DNA from: Tillandsia leiboldiana
Lineage: Eukaryota > Streptophyta > Magnoliopsida > Poales > Bromeliaceae
Length of the DNA: 64,000 bases
NCBI GenBank assembly: GCA_029204045.2
Contig: CM055077.1
Span: 6,144,366 to 6,208,365 of the forward strand
Reading direction: 5' to 3'
The notes beneath the pieces were generated by a model. It was not told where the DNA came from and did no database searches. It saw only the letters and a list, made by a program, of their open reading frames with translations. Position 1 is the stretch's first letter; every line of letters starts with the position of its first letter. Of the stretch, positions 34,915 to 46,600 are shown one piece after another. The position numbers and the translations under genes are program-made.

Positions 34915-36885
34915 TAGTATTGTATTTTTTATTTTTAAAATTATATACATTTTATGTAATAATTGTTGGGGAGAATATTAAAGTGCTAGTAATTTATTTT
35001 AATAAAAAAAAATTGAAAAAAAGGGATAGTAGTGATCGATTGGAATAATTTTTATTTTATATAAATAAAAATTTTGCAATAATACCAAACAAAATTTTAG
35101 GGACTTATTTTGTAATTTAGAATTACAACATATTACACTTAGGAATTATTAGATTTCAACGTCACACGTCTCCAATGCGAAGTTGGTGGTTCGTGCCATA
35201 TACGATCTGTCGAATTTAAAAAATAGTTCGTATGCAAATTTAGCATAAATTTCAATAATATAAAGTTTAAGCTCTCCGTTCAAATGCTGATTTTTTTGAT
35301 TTTATCACTACAATAAAATTAAATTATAGAGACACATGTTTATAACATTTTTTTACAAATGTCTTATTTATAATCTATATCTAAAATTAAATTATAGGGA
35401 TATATTTTTGGAACACATTATAGTAATATGTCGCTATACACCCTAGCGACGACACATATAGTGATACTAATAACAAGTGTCGATATTTTTTACAGTAATA
35501 TTTTTTAAAATTTTTAAAAATACTTAAAAGTATCGCTATAGTATAGTTTTGTTGTAGTGTATGTTAGTTTATTGATAACAAAAATGATGCAATTCATTTT
35601 TTTTTTTTATGTAGAAAAAAAAGAAAACTGAAATGGCAAGTTTACTTCACCTAATCTAAATTAATGCTTGTAAATTAGTATGGTCCTTAAAAACAGTTTA
35701 AATATTATTTGTATAAATATAAAGAGGTTATTTTTAGACATACCCTTCAAAACTTAAAAAATATTATAAACGCCCTTTCAAAATTGGCAATATATATCAT
35801 CAATATTACTCCTACAAATCCATAAATAATATTGTAGATGTTTTTTCCGTCAATTTTTGTTAAGATATTTTTGGAGCTAGCTTGAGTTAAAAAGAAAATT
35901 TTCGTGTAAAATTCAGTAAAATTAAAATTGTAAAATAAAAGGAAAAATTAAGTAAAAAGTGATTTTTTAAATTTTATTATGATAGATTTTTGCAAGATAT
36001 TTTGTGGCTTGTGTTCACATGTCGTTTGCTTTAGTATGAATTCACTTGTACGAAAACAAAAGAAAAAAGAAAAAAGAAAAAAGAAAAATATACAAATAAC
36101 ACTTCAACTTTAGCACTTTTGCAAATAGACTCCTCACCATTTAATTTTGGCAGATCATTAAAATTTTATCAATCCCTCTCCTCCTCGAGTGAAGTTTCTA
36201 ATTAATCAATCATTTTGATTGTATATTTTGTACAAATTTATGTAACTTCAAAATATCAGAATTAATGAACATTTTTTTTTTCTCTTCTAATTATAATAAT
36301 TAAGCATCAGCATTCAAAAATAAAATATATTAATTTATCTTCTCATATATTAGAATGAAAGAAATAATTTTTTTTTATTTTAAAATTTTACAAGATTAAT
36401 TATATACAATTCATGCAGCCAAAACTACTATATAAATAATAACTTTGATCGAGGAAATGAGTTTTTATAGAACCAATTATTAAAATTAAAATTTAGGTGA
36501 CTGTTTGTAAAAGTTATAAAGTTCAAGGGTTATTGCACATTTTTTCCAAAAACAATAAAAAAAAAGAAAAAAAAAAAGAAAAGGAAAAGTTATTGAATAG
36601 CACTTGAGAAGGTCAAAAAGGAGTGACCATGATGGAAGGACTAGTGGAAACTTTAGTGGGCACAAAGTTAACTTTTTTTAAAAAATATTTGTTTATTAAT
36701 TTTTAGTCCACCTTGTTTTAGCAAAGAGCAATTCAAGTACATGTTGACTTGAGCACATTAAAATACGTTTTCTTAGCACTTTTTAAGGAATTTTTTTGGA
36801 TGGCCCGAGTGGTGGTTGAGCGGAACTCCCAAATTTAGGTATTTGGATCTCAAGAAATTTGAGAGATCAAACTGAGGTGTGATTA
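34915..36885. other. AT-rich intergenic sequence
   Basis: Apart from the small CACTA-like MITE at 35306-35559, nothing gene-like was seen. Near 36799 the sequence ggatggcccgagtggtggttgagcgg resembles the A box of a tRNA or tRNA-derived SINE, but no convincing B box follows. Confidence 0.6.
35306..35559. mobile_element. CACTA-like MITE with 3-bp TSD
   Basis: The terminal inverted repeats CACTACAATAAAATTA (left) and CACTACAACAAAACTA (right, reverse complement) differ at two of 16 positions. The element is 254 bp and is flanked by tat on both sides (35303-35305 and 35560-35562). CACTA termini and 3-bp duplications define the CACTA (En/Spm) superfamily. No transposase is present. Confidence 0.75.
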
Positions 36886-37375
36886 TGTAACGATTCGACA
36901 CACTAGCAATAATAATTTATTGGATTCAAATTACAATCTAAAATATTTAAGTCTAATTATTATTTCTAGTGTTCATATCTTTTATATATCTAATCACAAT
37001 TCTACTCCCATCCGATGTGGGATTATTGGAATGTCACAGATACAGACTTTTCTTTTTAGGCTTGACGTTCTCGTCAGTCCAAACACATACACAGTTCAAG
37101 ATCACAGCTTAAGATCACCAGACGATGTGAGACTTATATATCTCGCTAACCCTGTCATCTAGATCCAGACTCAGCCGAGACTCGTCTCACACTTTCGGCT
37201 AGTGACTGACTCCGATACCAAATATAACGATCCGGCCCGCTAACAATAATAACTCGTTGGGTCCAAACCACAGTCTAAAATACTTAAGTCCAATTATTAT
37301 TACTAGTGTCCGTATTTCTTATATATCCAATCACAACTCCAATTCTATCCGATGTGAAATTATTGAGATGTCACA
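36886..37375 (-). mobile_element. TRIM, copy 2 (older)
   Basis: Two 153-bp repeats (36886-37038 and 37223-37375) flank a 184-bp interior clearly related to the TRIM at 17890 (shared catccgatgtgg, cttgacgttctcgtcag, cgatgtgagac). Next to the right LTR the interior reads ctccgatacca, a decayed tRNA-Met site. The flanking 5-mers are gatta and gttta, one mismatch. The two LTRs differ at many positions, so this copy is much older than copy 1. Confidence 0.85.
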
Positions 37376-37894
37376 GTTTAATTTTACGGTTTTGATCGAT
37401 TTCCTTCAATATCGGCGCGAAGTGGTGAGTTCAAGTGAGCTAATGACTTTATGTTTCTCCACTTTATTACTTTCAAACAAGCTCTTAAGCTCTCTCCATT
37501 TGGCTTTATAAATTTATTTTTGGTACTATTAACGATGAGTGTAAAATATTTTATAATAGTTGAAAATATTCGTATAATCTGTTAAGTTTAATGATATTAT
37601 TACAAAAACATTTTAGATAATCAGTTGATTAAATCATATAAAATTATATTAGGCTTTCTTTTGTTACTGTACTATTAGCAATTATTAGCAAAACCTAATT
37701 GACGATTTAGAAGGAGATTAAATATAACCAGCTCATTTGTTTCACTATTTGTATGTTTGGATTATATAACATTCTATATTTGGAAATTTTAGAATTTTTT
37801 TCTTCTAATTTTTGAAAAAAAATTGTGCAACTTATCTAATTAGGATGAGATTTATTATATTGAAAAAAAAAAATTAGATCTTCTTCAAAATTTA

Positions 37895-37939
<45 letters not shown>

Positions 37940-38829
37940 AGTTTACCATGTACAAGTTGGTAAATGTGCAATCTAAACATGACAGGGAAGTAATGGCTAG
38001 CCCCAAACAAATCTTCTTCTTGTTATAATTTTTAATAAACTACTTTAGAAGAGTTGTTAAAATGTTTAGTTATCATTTGGTGATATATTTAGTAATCACT
38101 AAATTTGCCCAATGATTGCTATGCAAGAAGTTCTTCAGGTATAAACTATAACTGCTTATTTCAGGAATAAATATAAATTTAGAAAGAAAAAAATTAATTT
38201 TGTTTTTGGATGAAAAATAGATTATTTTTCGAAATAAGAAAAATAGCGTTTGAACAGTTAGATTGAAATAGTGAAAATATGAGTAATTATAATTTTAAAA
38301 TAATAATATTTTATCTATTTAACTAATATAAAAATATTAATTAAATAATAATTTAACTTATTTAATTAACTATTGCTAAATAACTTTTAAATATTAATTG
38401 ATAAAATAATTAACAATAATAAGTATTGTTAATAAATAATTTAATTAACTACAAATAATTTAATAAATTAATAAATTAATTAGTTAATTATCTAATACTG
38501 AAATAATTAGTTAATAAAATAATTAGATTAGTCAAAATATTAAATTAATTAAAGAGTTAATATAATAATTAAAATTATATTTATTTTAATTAAGTTTAGT
38601 TTAAAGTGGGAATAAGTTTGTTCCAGAAAAAAAAATTGAAACAACAGTTTCAGTCTTATACCAACTTGTTATAAAAAAATGAGAATTACTGTTTTTATCT
38701 ATAACCAAACGTGTTTGGAGGAATAAGATCTTATTTCATACATTGTTCACAAACTAATGGTGCCTAGTAGTAGCAGACGGAATAGTATTTGATTCTAAGA
38801 TAAAATTTTAATTAAGGATAAATCATTAA
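37376..38829. other. AT-rich intergenic sequence with a 41-bp poly(T) tract
   Basis: A run of 41 T lies at 37898-37938. The rest is low-complexity AT-rich DNA; 38130-38740 has fragments (ttatttcaggaataa, gttccagaa) that may be a further decayed copy of the TIR element at 38830. No gene was seen. Confidence 0.6.
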
Positions 38830-39216
38830 GGGCCCGTTTGGTAACGGAATAAGACAGAACTAATTATTTCAGGAATAAGTATAAAATACGAAACTAGTGT
38901 AAAAAAATATTTAGGATGGTTTAAGGGATAAGAGATTTTGTGTTTGGTATGAAAATAAAGAATAAGATGAATAAAGAGTTTTAATTTTTGCCCTCAAACT
39001 TTATTATGTAATAATGAGGTGAGAGATAGTGTCTCGATAGACGTGGAAGGGTATTTAAGAAAAAAGTAAGAGGGTGGTTGAAAAGAGTGAGAACAGTAAT
39101 TCTCATTTATTCTAGTTATACTGGAACAAGCTATACCGATTAATGTCTGATGCGTTTAAAAAAATAAAAGAAATATTCTTTCTATTCCCGATTATATACC
39201 GAATCGAAACAAGTCC
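38830..39216. mobile_element. 387-bp MITE, likely deletion derivative of the 33589 element
   Basis: It begins gggcccgtttggtaacgg and ends caagtcc, preceded by ttaa and followed by tta. Its two ends align with the ends of the 1.3-kb element at 33589-34914, but it lacks the GC-rich interior. A TTA target site would suit PIF/Harbinger; the match is too short to be sure. Confidence 0.5.
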
Positions 39217-40280
39217 TTAGATGGAGGGACAATTGGTCTGCTGTCAAACTACTTGTGAAATAATTGTCACGAATTTTATATGACTATATTACAGTTAGAA
39301 GCAAATCATCAGTAATTTAGTACTAACTAAGATAATAAAATTTTAAGTTTTTATGTGAAAAATTCACCGTTATTCAAATATGCCTCTACCGTCCATCGCT
39401 GTTAAAAAAGTTGATTTAATCCTAGGTTAAATGCTTAATCTTGATTAGATTAAAAATTAAATTTACATATTTACCCTTTCCATATTATACCTCAAAAAAA
39501 AAAAAAATAATAAAAAGGGAAAAAAAAATATTTTGATGATAAAATTTTATGATTTTTGGAGAGGGGCATTTTTGTAACAAGTATAATGGTATTGCTTTTG
39601 GAGGGATATATTTGTAAGGGGGCAAAAAAGTCATTTCACATCGAATCTGTTAAAAAATAAACAGATTCCAAACGGGGATTAACCAGAGGGGCATATTTGA
39701 AGAACTTTGAATTTTTGAAGGGATAAATATGAAAAGTTAAATTTTGCAGAGATATATTTGCAAGTCGATATATTTACAGGGACATGTATGCAATTAACCC
39801 TATTATTTACACGGTATACTTGATAATTGTCAAGTATTTATTACCACAATTGTATATGAAGTTTGGCCAAATAGTTACCTTACTTTGGGCCGGTCACCAT
39901 TCGCATAAATAACAAATTCATAAATCTAATTATTTCAAATAAACTAATCTACACAAAAAATGTTACTTTGGTAACACGTTGTTTCAATTAGTCTATTTTA
40001 AAAATTGGACATTCCTAAACTAAGAAAATACCAAAATTTGAATTTAATTTCAAAATTATGTTTTGCATAAACAAATCCAAAAAAACTTTACTTTATAATC
40101 CGAAATCGTTAAACAATCGAAATTCGGAATCCAAAATATTATAAATCAAACTATAATGCGGAAAAAAAAGATTCATGATAATTTTCTTAAAAAAAAACTT
40201 AATTTCTATCCTAAATAATCTTTATGGTAGAAAAAAAAGATTACAAATAAAAAACGACATATAACAATTTAAACATGTGA
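39217..40280. other. AT-rich intergenic sequence
   Basis: No gene was seen. Arms ttcaaatatgcctct (39373) and agaggggcatatttgaa (39685) are inverted relative to each other and may bound a decayed MITE of about 330 bp. The 3' part up to 40280 may be leader sequence of the copia remnant. Confidence 0.45.
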
Positions 40281-40772
40281 GGCTCCCATACCACTTGTTA
40301 GATCCGTATGCAAATTAATACGAAATAATTCAAGAAACACATGTAAATTATTAGATAATCGTTCATCTATTTGAAAACATTATAAACGTTTACCGGAATC
40401 CATGCTTGATGAAACACGTTCTCAGATCGTATCGTTTCTCAAACACCGACAATAAAATCGCCTGGATTGAGTGCTTCCAAGTCTAGATTCGTCGTCTAAT
40501 TAATTTTGCTCTGAATGGGACAGGGTAATTTGACGGCAGGAATCCGACTCGGGACCACAACCCTTTTATATTCCTTATATACTATGTTTAATTAGGGTCC
40601 CATAAACCCTAATTAGATTTGTATTGAGTTTCTACACATTAATAGCCCATATCCAATAGATGTTTCCAGAGCCCATATTAAATCACTTAATAACCCTATT
40701 AAATTAGATAGCACATAATATAATTATAAATTTATATGTTAGTACATATATAAAAAAAATTTAAATCCAACA
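40281..40772 (-). mobile_element. Copia-type LTR remnant with primer site
   Basis: The LTR spans 40296-40772 (477 bp). On the minus strand it begins TGTTGGATTTAAAT and ends GGATCTAACA. Two bases beyond it TGGTATGGGAGCC (40281-40293) is a tRNA-Met primer site changed at two positions. No gag or pol and no partner LTR were found to the left, so it is a truncated remnant. It lies about 0.9 kb upstream of the putative PHO2 transcription start, in the opposite orientation. Confidence 0.65.
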
Positions 40773-41699
40773 TAGAATGAATGTTGTATAAAATTGTATA
40801 AAATGTACACCCTATTTGAGACGTAAAATAAGTATTTTTCTTTCGAAATATGACATATCAGCATTATATTTAGAAACTTAAGAAATATATAAATTATTTC
40901 TATCTTTATTGGTGTTTTTTATAGGTGCTTTGGCAAGTGCATATCTCTAGTAATTATAATTATAAATTTAAAGAGCTTTTACTTATTTGCCTCTCGCTAT
41001 TATTTAAAACTTTTTAATTTATTTTAAAATTATCAAAATATTCTTTCAAAATTCAATCCCCTCAATAAACCACAGAAGAAATCAAGATATTTGAAGGAAT
41101 TTTCTAAAATAAAAAAAAATAGTTTGGTCCTTCAAAAATAAATAAAATATATTTTTTAAAATTTGAAGAACATATTAAATATTATTCCTAATTTAAATAT
41201 AATATTAAAGTTATAAAGTTAAAAGTCTCATATAATATTTATTTAAATTTGAAACAGAACAATTCTACGTACAATTATGTAAAGATTGATATTTTTGTTT
41301 TGAAAATTAATATATTTAGAGCAATATTTTATTTATAATTAAATAAAATACATCTATTTTGACAATAATAAAATTTATTTTGTATATATTAGTTTCGTTT
41401 GTTGTTTCATGTACATATAAACTGATGTGCATGATAATTTGTTACCATTATAGATATGTAATTATTTACGAATCTTGATGCACATCCAACGGTCGAGAGG
41501 TGGAGGAGATCGAACTTTTTTTTTAATTTTATGATTGGGAAACTGATTCTTTCCCACCCAAATCTAAAAAAAAAAAAAAAAAAAACATCAGTGGAGAGCA
41601 ACAGCCACTAATTTTTTTTTAAATTTTTTTTTTTTAAATTTTTTTAAAAAATCACAGTTGCATTGTGCTTAATAATTAATCATAAAAAGAGAAGAAGCG
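40773..41699. promoter_or_regulatory. Presumed promoter region of the PHO2-like gene
   Basis: AT-rich sequence with no transposon recognised lies between the copia LTR remnant and the leader. The composition changes to CT-rich at about 41700 (ggtctctctttttcgctctcc), typical of plant transcription starts; cataaaaag at about 41681 could serve as TATA box. No clear PHR1 site (GNATATNC) was found by eye. Confidence 0.35.
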
Positions 41700-43614
41700 A
41701 AGTAGGAGGTCTCTCTTTTTCGCTCTCCACCGTTTGAAATACCCACAGAAGCCAAGGAGGGATTGGGAGGGAAAAAGAAGCTGTTTTTGGAACTGGGTTT
41801 TTTCTTATTCGACTCTTTCCTAGTTTAGGGTTTTGGGAGATGGATTGATGGGTTGGTTTCGTGGAGGGATCGCCGAGCTTGGCTAAAGCCTAGAAATCCC
41901 TCCTTTCTCTTTGGAGAAGAGAAAGTGAGGGAAGGGGAGAAGAGAAACTGGTGATTTTAGGGTTGTTTTATCCATTTCAGGAATCGGGTTCTTTTATTAA
42001 GGTAAAGCTTTTTTACTTTGATTTTTTAGCTTTTGGGTTCATTTCTCTTTTTTTTTTTTATTTTATTATTATTTTTTTTTCCATGTTTTGTGGATAAAAA
42101 TTAGGTTTTTATTTCCCTTGTGATTTTTTGTGAGGGAAAAATGGAGTTTTTATTTTCAAATGAAGATGCATGAAAATTTAGATGGTTTACTTTATTATTA
42201 TCTGAAGTATTTATTTGTTCTATTTCAGCTTCCATGATTAGTATTTCCACCCAAAGAGAAACTTCTCCTCTTGCTGATAAACTGGTATTTGGGTCTTTTC
42301 CCTTTTCCCCTTCTTAAAGCATCTACTTTTATATTTAGTCCTTTCCATGTGTATGTATATATATATATTTTTAGGGGGGGAGGGGGGGCATGGCTGCTTA
42401 TGCTGTGGTTAATTACATAACTAGTTTTACCAAGTTCTTTGTGGATTAATGGTGCACAGATTGTGGGAATCTTTAAAATCAGCTGAGAAGAGAAGAGGAG
42501 GTTATCGCCAAGTTCCGGTTTTTCGGCGGGGCATCTTCGAAGAACTGAACTTCTCCAGTGTGGTGGTGGTATATTCCCTCCCTTAGATGTTGTGGAGTGG
42601 CTTTAAGTTGATTCTCTCATTGACCTTCTTTGACATGTGATTTGCTGGGCAAATCTCCTTTGGCAAGAATTTTCTACTCTCGGGGCAAATCTCCTTTGGC
42701 ATTAAGAAGTTCAATTAATCCCTTCCGGAACAAAGGGTATCTATTACAGGCAGACAAGGATTCGGAACATATATGGTTTTGTCGGTCGATTGATTGATCG
42801 CAGGTGTCGTTCTCTTCTTTGATTGGGCGAATCTCCTTTGGCTGCGAAAAAAAACTTCCGAAAGCTTCCCTTTCTTGGGCAAATCTCCTTTGGCATATGT
42901 TACTTACCTAGTTTGCTATCCTGGGCAAATCTCCTTTGGCATTAGTTACTTATACTTTGCTCTCTGGGGCAAATCTCCTTTGGCATTTGGGACTAAAAAT
43001 TTCACTCTATCGGGCAAATCTCCTTTGGCAGTAATACTATCAGGTGCAGGCTAACTCCCTGCATCTTTTATCATCCGGGTAGTTTTCTCCTTTTGCTTTA
43101 AAATTTATCGACCATATACTGTTTTGGAAATATCAAGCTGTTGCTGTTTCACTTTGCTACATCTTTGAGAACATCGTATTCAGGACTTGGCTAGTCTCGT
43201 TTTTGTACTTTTGGCAATCGAAACGTCGAGAAATTATCAATTCGGTTGGTGAGAGAGGTAAGCATATTACTGCCTTTTCTTTTTCTTCTTTCTCTTGGTT
43301 AATTTATTAGTAATGAATAATTCGCCCTTGTTTTAAGCTTTCTCTCTTCATGGTCATATATCTCAGATTGGTGTTTTGTACATCATTTCCTGTAGGATTT
43401 ATTTGCTAATTAATCTGCTCGTGGGATATCGTGAAAGAGCATGCTCTAAGTTGGTGTTCAAAATTCACAGTTATCATATCAGATATCTTGTCCCTGTTCC
43501 ATCTAAGTTGGTTGGTATCAGATCCCTCTTTAGCATTAGAAATTTCTAATTTACCATTGATAGTATTGTTAATGCTAAAATCGAGCAAAATAATATAACA
43601 CAGGCATTCAGACT
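41700..43614 (+). other. 5' leader of the PHO2-like gene with three inferred introns
   Basis: Splice signals suggest exons from about 41700 to 42001 (aag/gtaaag), 42229-42284, 42460-43257 (gag/gtaagc) and from 43604 (acacag/gc), which joins the coding exon 11 bp before the ATG. The 42460-43257 exon holds all seven miR399 sites. Introns in the leader and miR399 sites in an upstream exon are features of Arabidopsis and rice PHO2. Short upstream frames occur, including one of 17 codons at 42587-42640. The transcription start is approximate. Confidence 0.65.
42647..43030 (+). promoter_or_regulatory. Seven miR399 target sites in the PHO2 leader
   Basis: The 19-mer gggcaaatctcctttggca occurs at 42647-42665, 42683-42701, 42877-42895, 42923-42941, 42967-42985 and 43012-43030. 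A seventh copy at 42825-42843 differs at position 5 (g for a) and the last base (t for a). The reverse complement is TGCCAAAGGAGATTTGCCC, the sequence of miR399f-type miRNAs. miR399 rises under phosphate starvation and directs cleavage or repression of PHO2 mRNA. Arabidopsis PHO2 carries five such sites, so seven is a large set. Spacer sequences between sites do not resemble each other, which argues that the sites are kept by selection. Confidence 0.95.
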
Positions 43615-46600
43615 ATGGATTTGCTTGTTATTGACTCGGACAGCGAGTTCTATGCTGATACCACCGACAGTGAGGATCAATACGATAGTGAGTCTTATGG
43701 TGGGCATGCTCAAAGCATTTTGTCGAGCCTTGATGAAAGCATAGGAAAAATCGATGATTTTCTTGCATTCGAACGTGTATTTGCGCTCGGCGACATTGTA
43801 TGCCTCGTTAATGATCCCTCAGGACAGTTGGGTCGGGTTGTTGATGTGGATATGGTTGTTGATTTAGAGACTACCGCGGGTGATTTAATAAAAGATGTTA
43901 ATAGCAAGAAGCTGTGCAGAGTGAGATCCCTTGTTCCTGGTGATTCTGTAATTATGGGACCGTGGATTGGGAAGGTAGACAGGGTATTTGATTTGGTCAC
44001 TGTTGTTTTCAGTGATGGGGCAAAATGCGAAATTTTGATAAGAGATGAGGATGTTTTAAAGCCTGTTCCTCCAAACCTTTTTGAAGATGCACCGTATTTT
44101 TATTATCCGGGTCAGCGGGTAAGAATTAATCACCCGTCCATTTCTAAGCCTGCGAGATGGTTGTGTGGGAGGGCAAGCCGAGATGAAGGTACTGTTTGCC
44201 ATGTTGAAATTGGCTTGGTGCACGTTAAGTGGATCACTTCGGTATTAAATGATGGCATTCGTTCTTTAATTCCTTCCAATTTACAAGAGCCAAAGAATCT
44301 CACTCTTTTACAGTGTTTTCAATATGCTAATTGGCAACTTGGTGATTGGTGTACCCTTCCAGTCGACTATTTCCATAATCTGCAGAAGAATTCTGAAAAT
44401 AAGTCGGCCAAACTTAGTACCGCCCCAAAGAACTTTACCAAGATGCAAAAGGAAGTTGGTATGAATGGTCGATACTGTATGCAGACATTTGTAATTTCAA
44501 AAACTAAGCGCAACGTCGATGTTCTGTGGCAAAACGGTAATTTGTCGATTGGCTTAGATCCACAAAACTTGAGTCCTGTGAACAATTTGGGTGACCACGA
44601 TTTTTGGCCCGATCAATGTGTATTAGAGAAAGTAACATCAGAAGATGTGCGTGTTTTGAGGCGACAGCGGGTTGGGGTTGTGAAACAAATGGATGCTATT
44701 GAAAAGACCGTGAAGGTGAAATGGATAGTTCCCGAGCTCAAGCAGGATGGTGACTCAAATGAGGAGATGGTAAGTGCTTATGAACTGGTTGAGCATCCGG
44801 ATTTCTCCTATTGTATCGGTGAAGTCGTGCTGAGATCAGCTCCATGTCTTGAGAAAATGGAGGAAAATCTTTCTGTTACAAAACTTAGCGATGAGGCTTT
44901 TCATGGTTTCTTATCGTATTTCGGAAATGTCATTGGTTTCAAGGATGGAGCTATTGAAGTGAAATGGGCTAGTGGTCTCATATCTAAGGTATATATTTTC
45001 CCCATCATGTTAATCCTTTTCAACATATCATCGGCAAGTGTACTCAGAAGATTAGCAAATATCATTAGCTTTAAGAAATTTAGATTTTTATCTCAAATAT
45101 ATTTGCTGTTTGTGTTGTACTTCAATTTTTGAGATGCCGTCATAGACGATAGACAATTGTTATTAATTTTGCGTGAGATTCTATTTTCCACTATAACTTT
45201 CTATGTTTATGTTTTTTGAATCAGTAAATGAGATAGGGAAATCTTGGTTATCACAGGTTCAGCCCGCTGAAATATTTGGATTAGATAGGCTTCCTGAAAC
45301 TGCTGCAACTCTATCAGCCAATGAAGAATCTATCCCTGCAAATGTCGCAGTAGATTTACTAGAGCAGGAGAAACAGCTTTGTCGAAAGGATCCAAAGGTC
45401 ATTACTTTTTTGTCAGTAATATTCTTTTTTAGTTCCATATATGCCTGATGTTTTATGTGTTTCATGCCCTCACAGCCTCTTGAATTGCTGAAATTAACAG
45501 AATTTTTTGAACCTATTCTTCAGAAAGTTCTAGAGGATTCTTGTGGAGATCATGTGAGCGGCTTGCAGAAAGCTACATCTTATTTGTTCCCAAAAGTTGC
45601 TTTTGATTTTATCACGAATGTAACTTCAAGTCTATTTGGTTCCAGCAGTTCAATTTCGAAGTCTGGCATAGTAAGTTCCCATTCTCTCAGAACTATTTTT
45701 ACTTTAGAGTACTAATTCAGACTTCAAATTAAACTAATCTTGGTCTCTTTTCAGATTAGAGAAGAATCCAAATATCAAATTCTGAAGACTGAAGAATTGC
45801 GACCAGATGTAGATGACTCTCAACTGGAATGCACTGATCAGCAAGTGGAAGCAGTTGATCCGAGTGAAAAACCAACGTTATCATCAGAGAGTGATAAACC
45901 AAGAAAGTTTAAGCAGTTTGATGTTGTAAATGAGTGCTTCGATCATCATTTCATTAATGAAAGTGGCAACGAAAATGTATAGTGCACTTTAGAGATTTTC
46001 CTCACCTTAAATTCAACTGTTTTTTCATACCATGCGAGTTTTGTTTAATTTGTTGTAAATTTCATTCTGTTTTAGGCAAAACGAGAGTGGTTGAAGAAGA
46101 TACAAAAAGAATGGAGCACCCTAGAGAAAGATCTACCAGGTGTGCTTGCTGTTCTATCTGTCATTGTTTTGTTTTGTTGAACCATCTTTGTGATCGAGAA
46201 TGGTTGTGCTGATCGTGCCAGTACGTGCTGGATGGCACTGACTATATCTAGCAGTGGCAATTTTCTACCTGACTAAGAAACCTGACTTGACCCAACTTGA
46301 TTTAGGTCAATTTTGGGTCAAATGCCTGTGAACTGATTTGGGCCACGGTGCTAATTTTTTGGGTTGTTTGGGAGGGTTAGGTTGGATTGGGTCAAACAGA
46401 TGTATATGAGAGAAAATAGGTCAAGAGGTTTAAAGATATATGTGGGTTTTTGGGCGATTCATTGGTTGACACAAAAAATTAAGAAATGAGGTTGTTTCTG
46501 GTCGAAAACGATTTAAATGTTTTTGTTGTGTTTTCAGGTGATTTGTAAACCTGAATTTCTTTTAGTGACCCCTTGGCTCACCTGTGAGCCGACTAGGTTG

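Noticed and set aside
42647..43030. Direct repeats with spacers that could suggest a CRISPR-like array
   Set aside because: The genome is a plant, spacers range from 17 to 123 bp, and each repeat is a miR399 complement in a PHO2 leader.
42794..43054. 86-codon frame through five miR399 sites giving GKSPLA repeats
   Set aside because: It starts at TTG, directly after an in-frame TGA, so there is no ATG. The peptide repeats simply mirror the repeated miRNA sites.
45982..46212. 76-codon frame starting in the fourth coding intron
   Set aside because: Begins in intron sequence; its second half is the out-of-frame reading of the exon 46076-46139.
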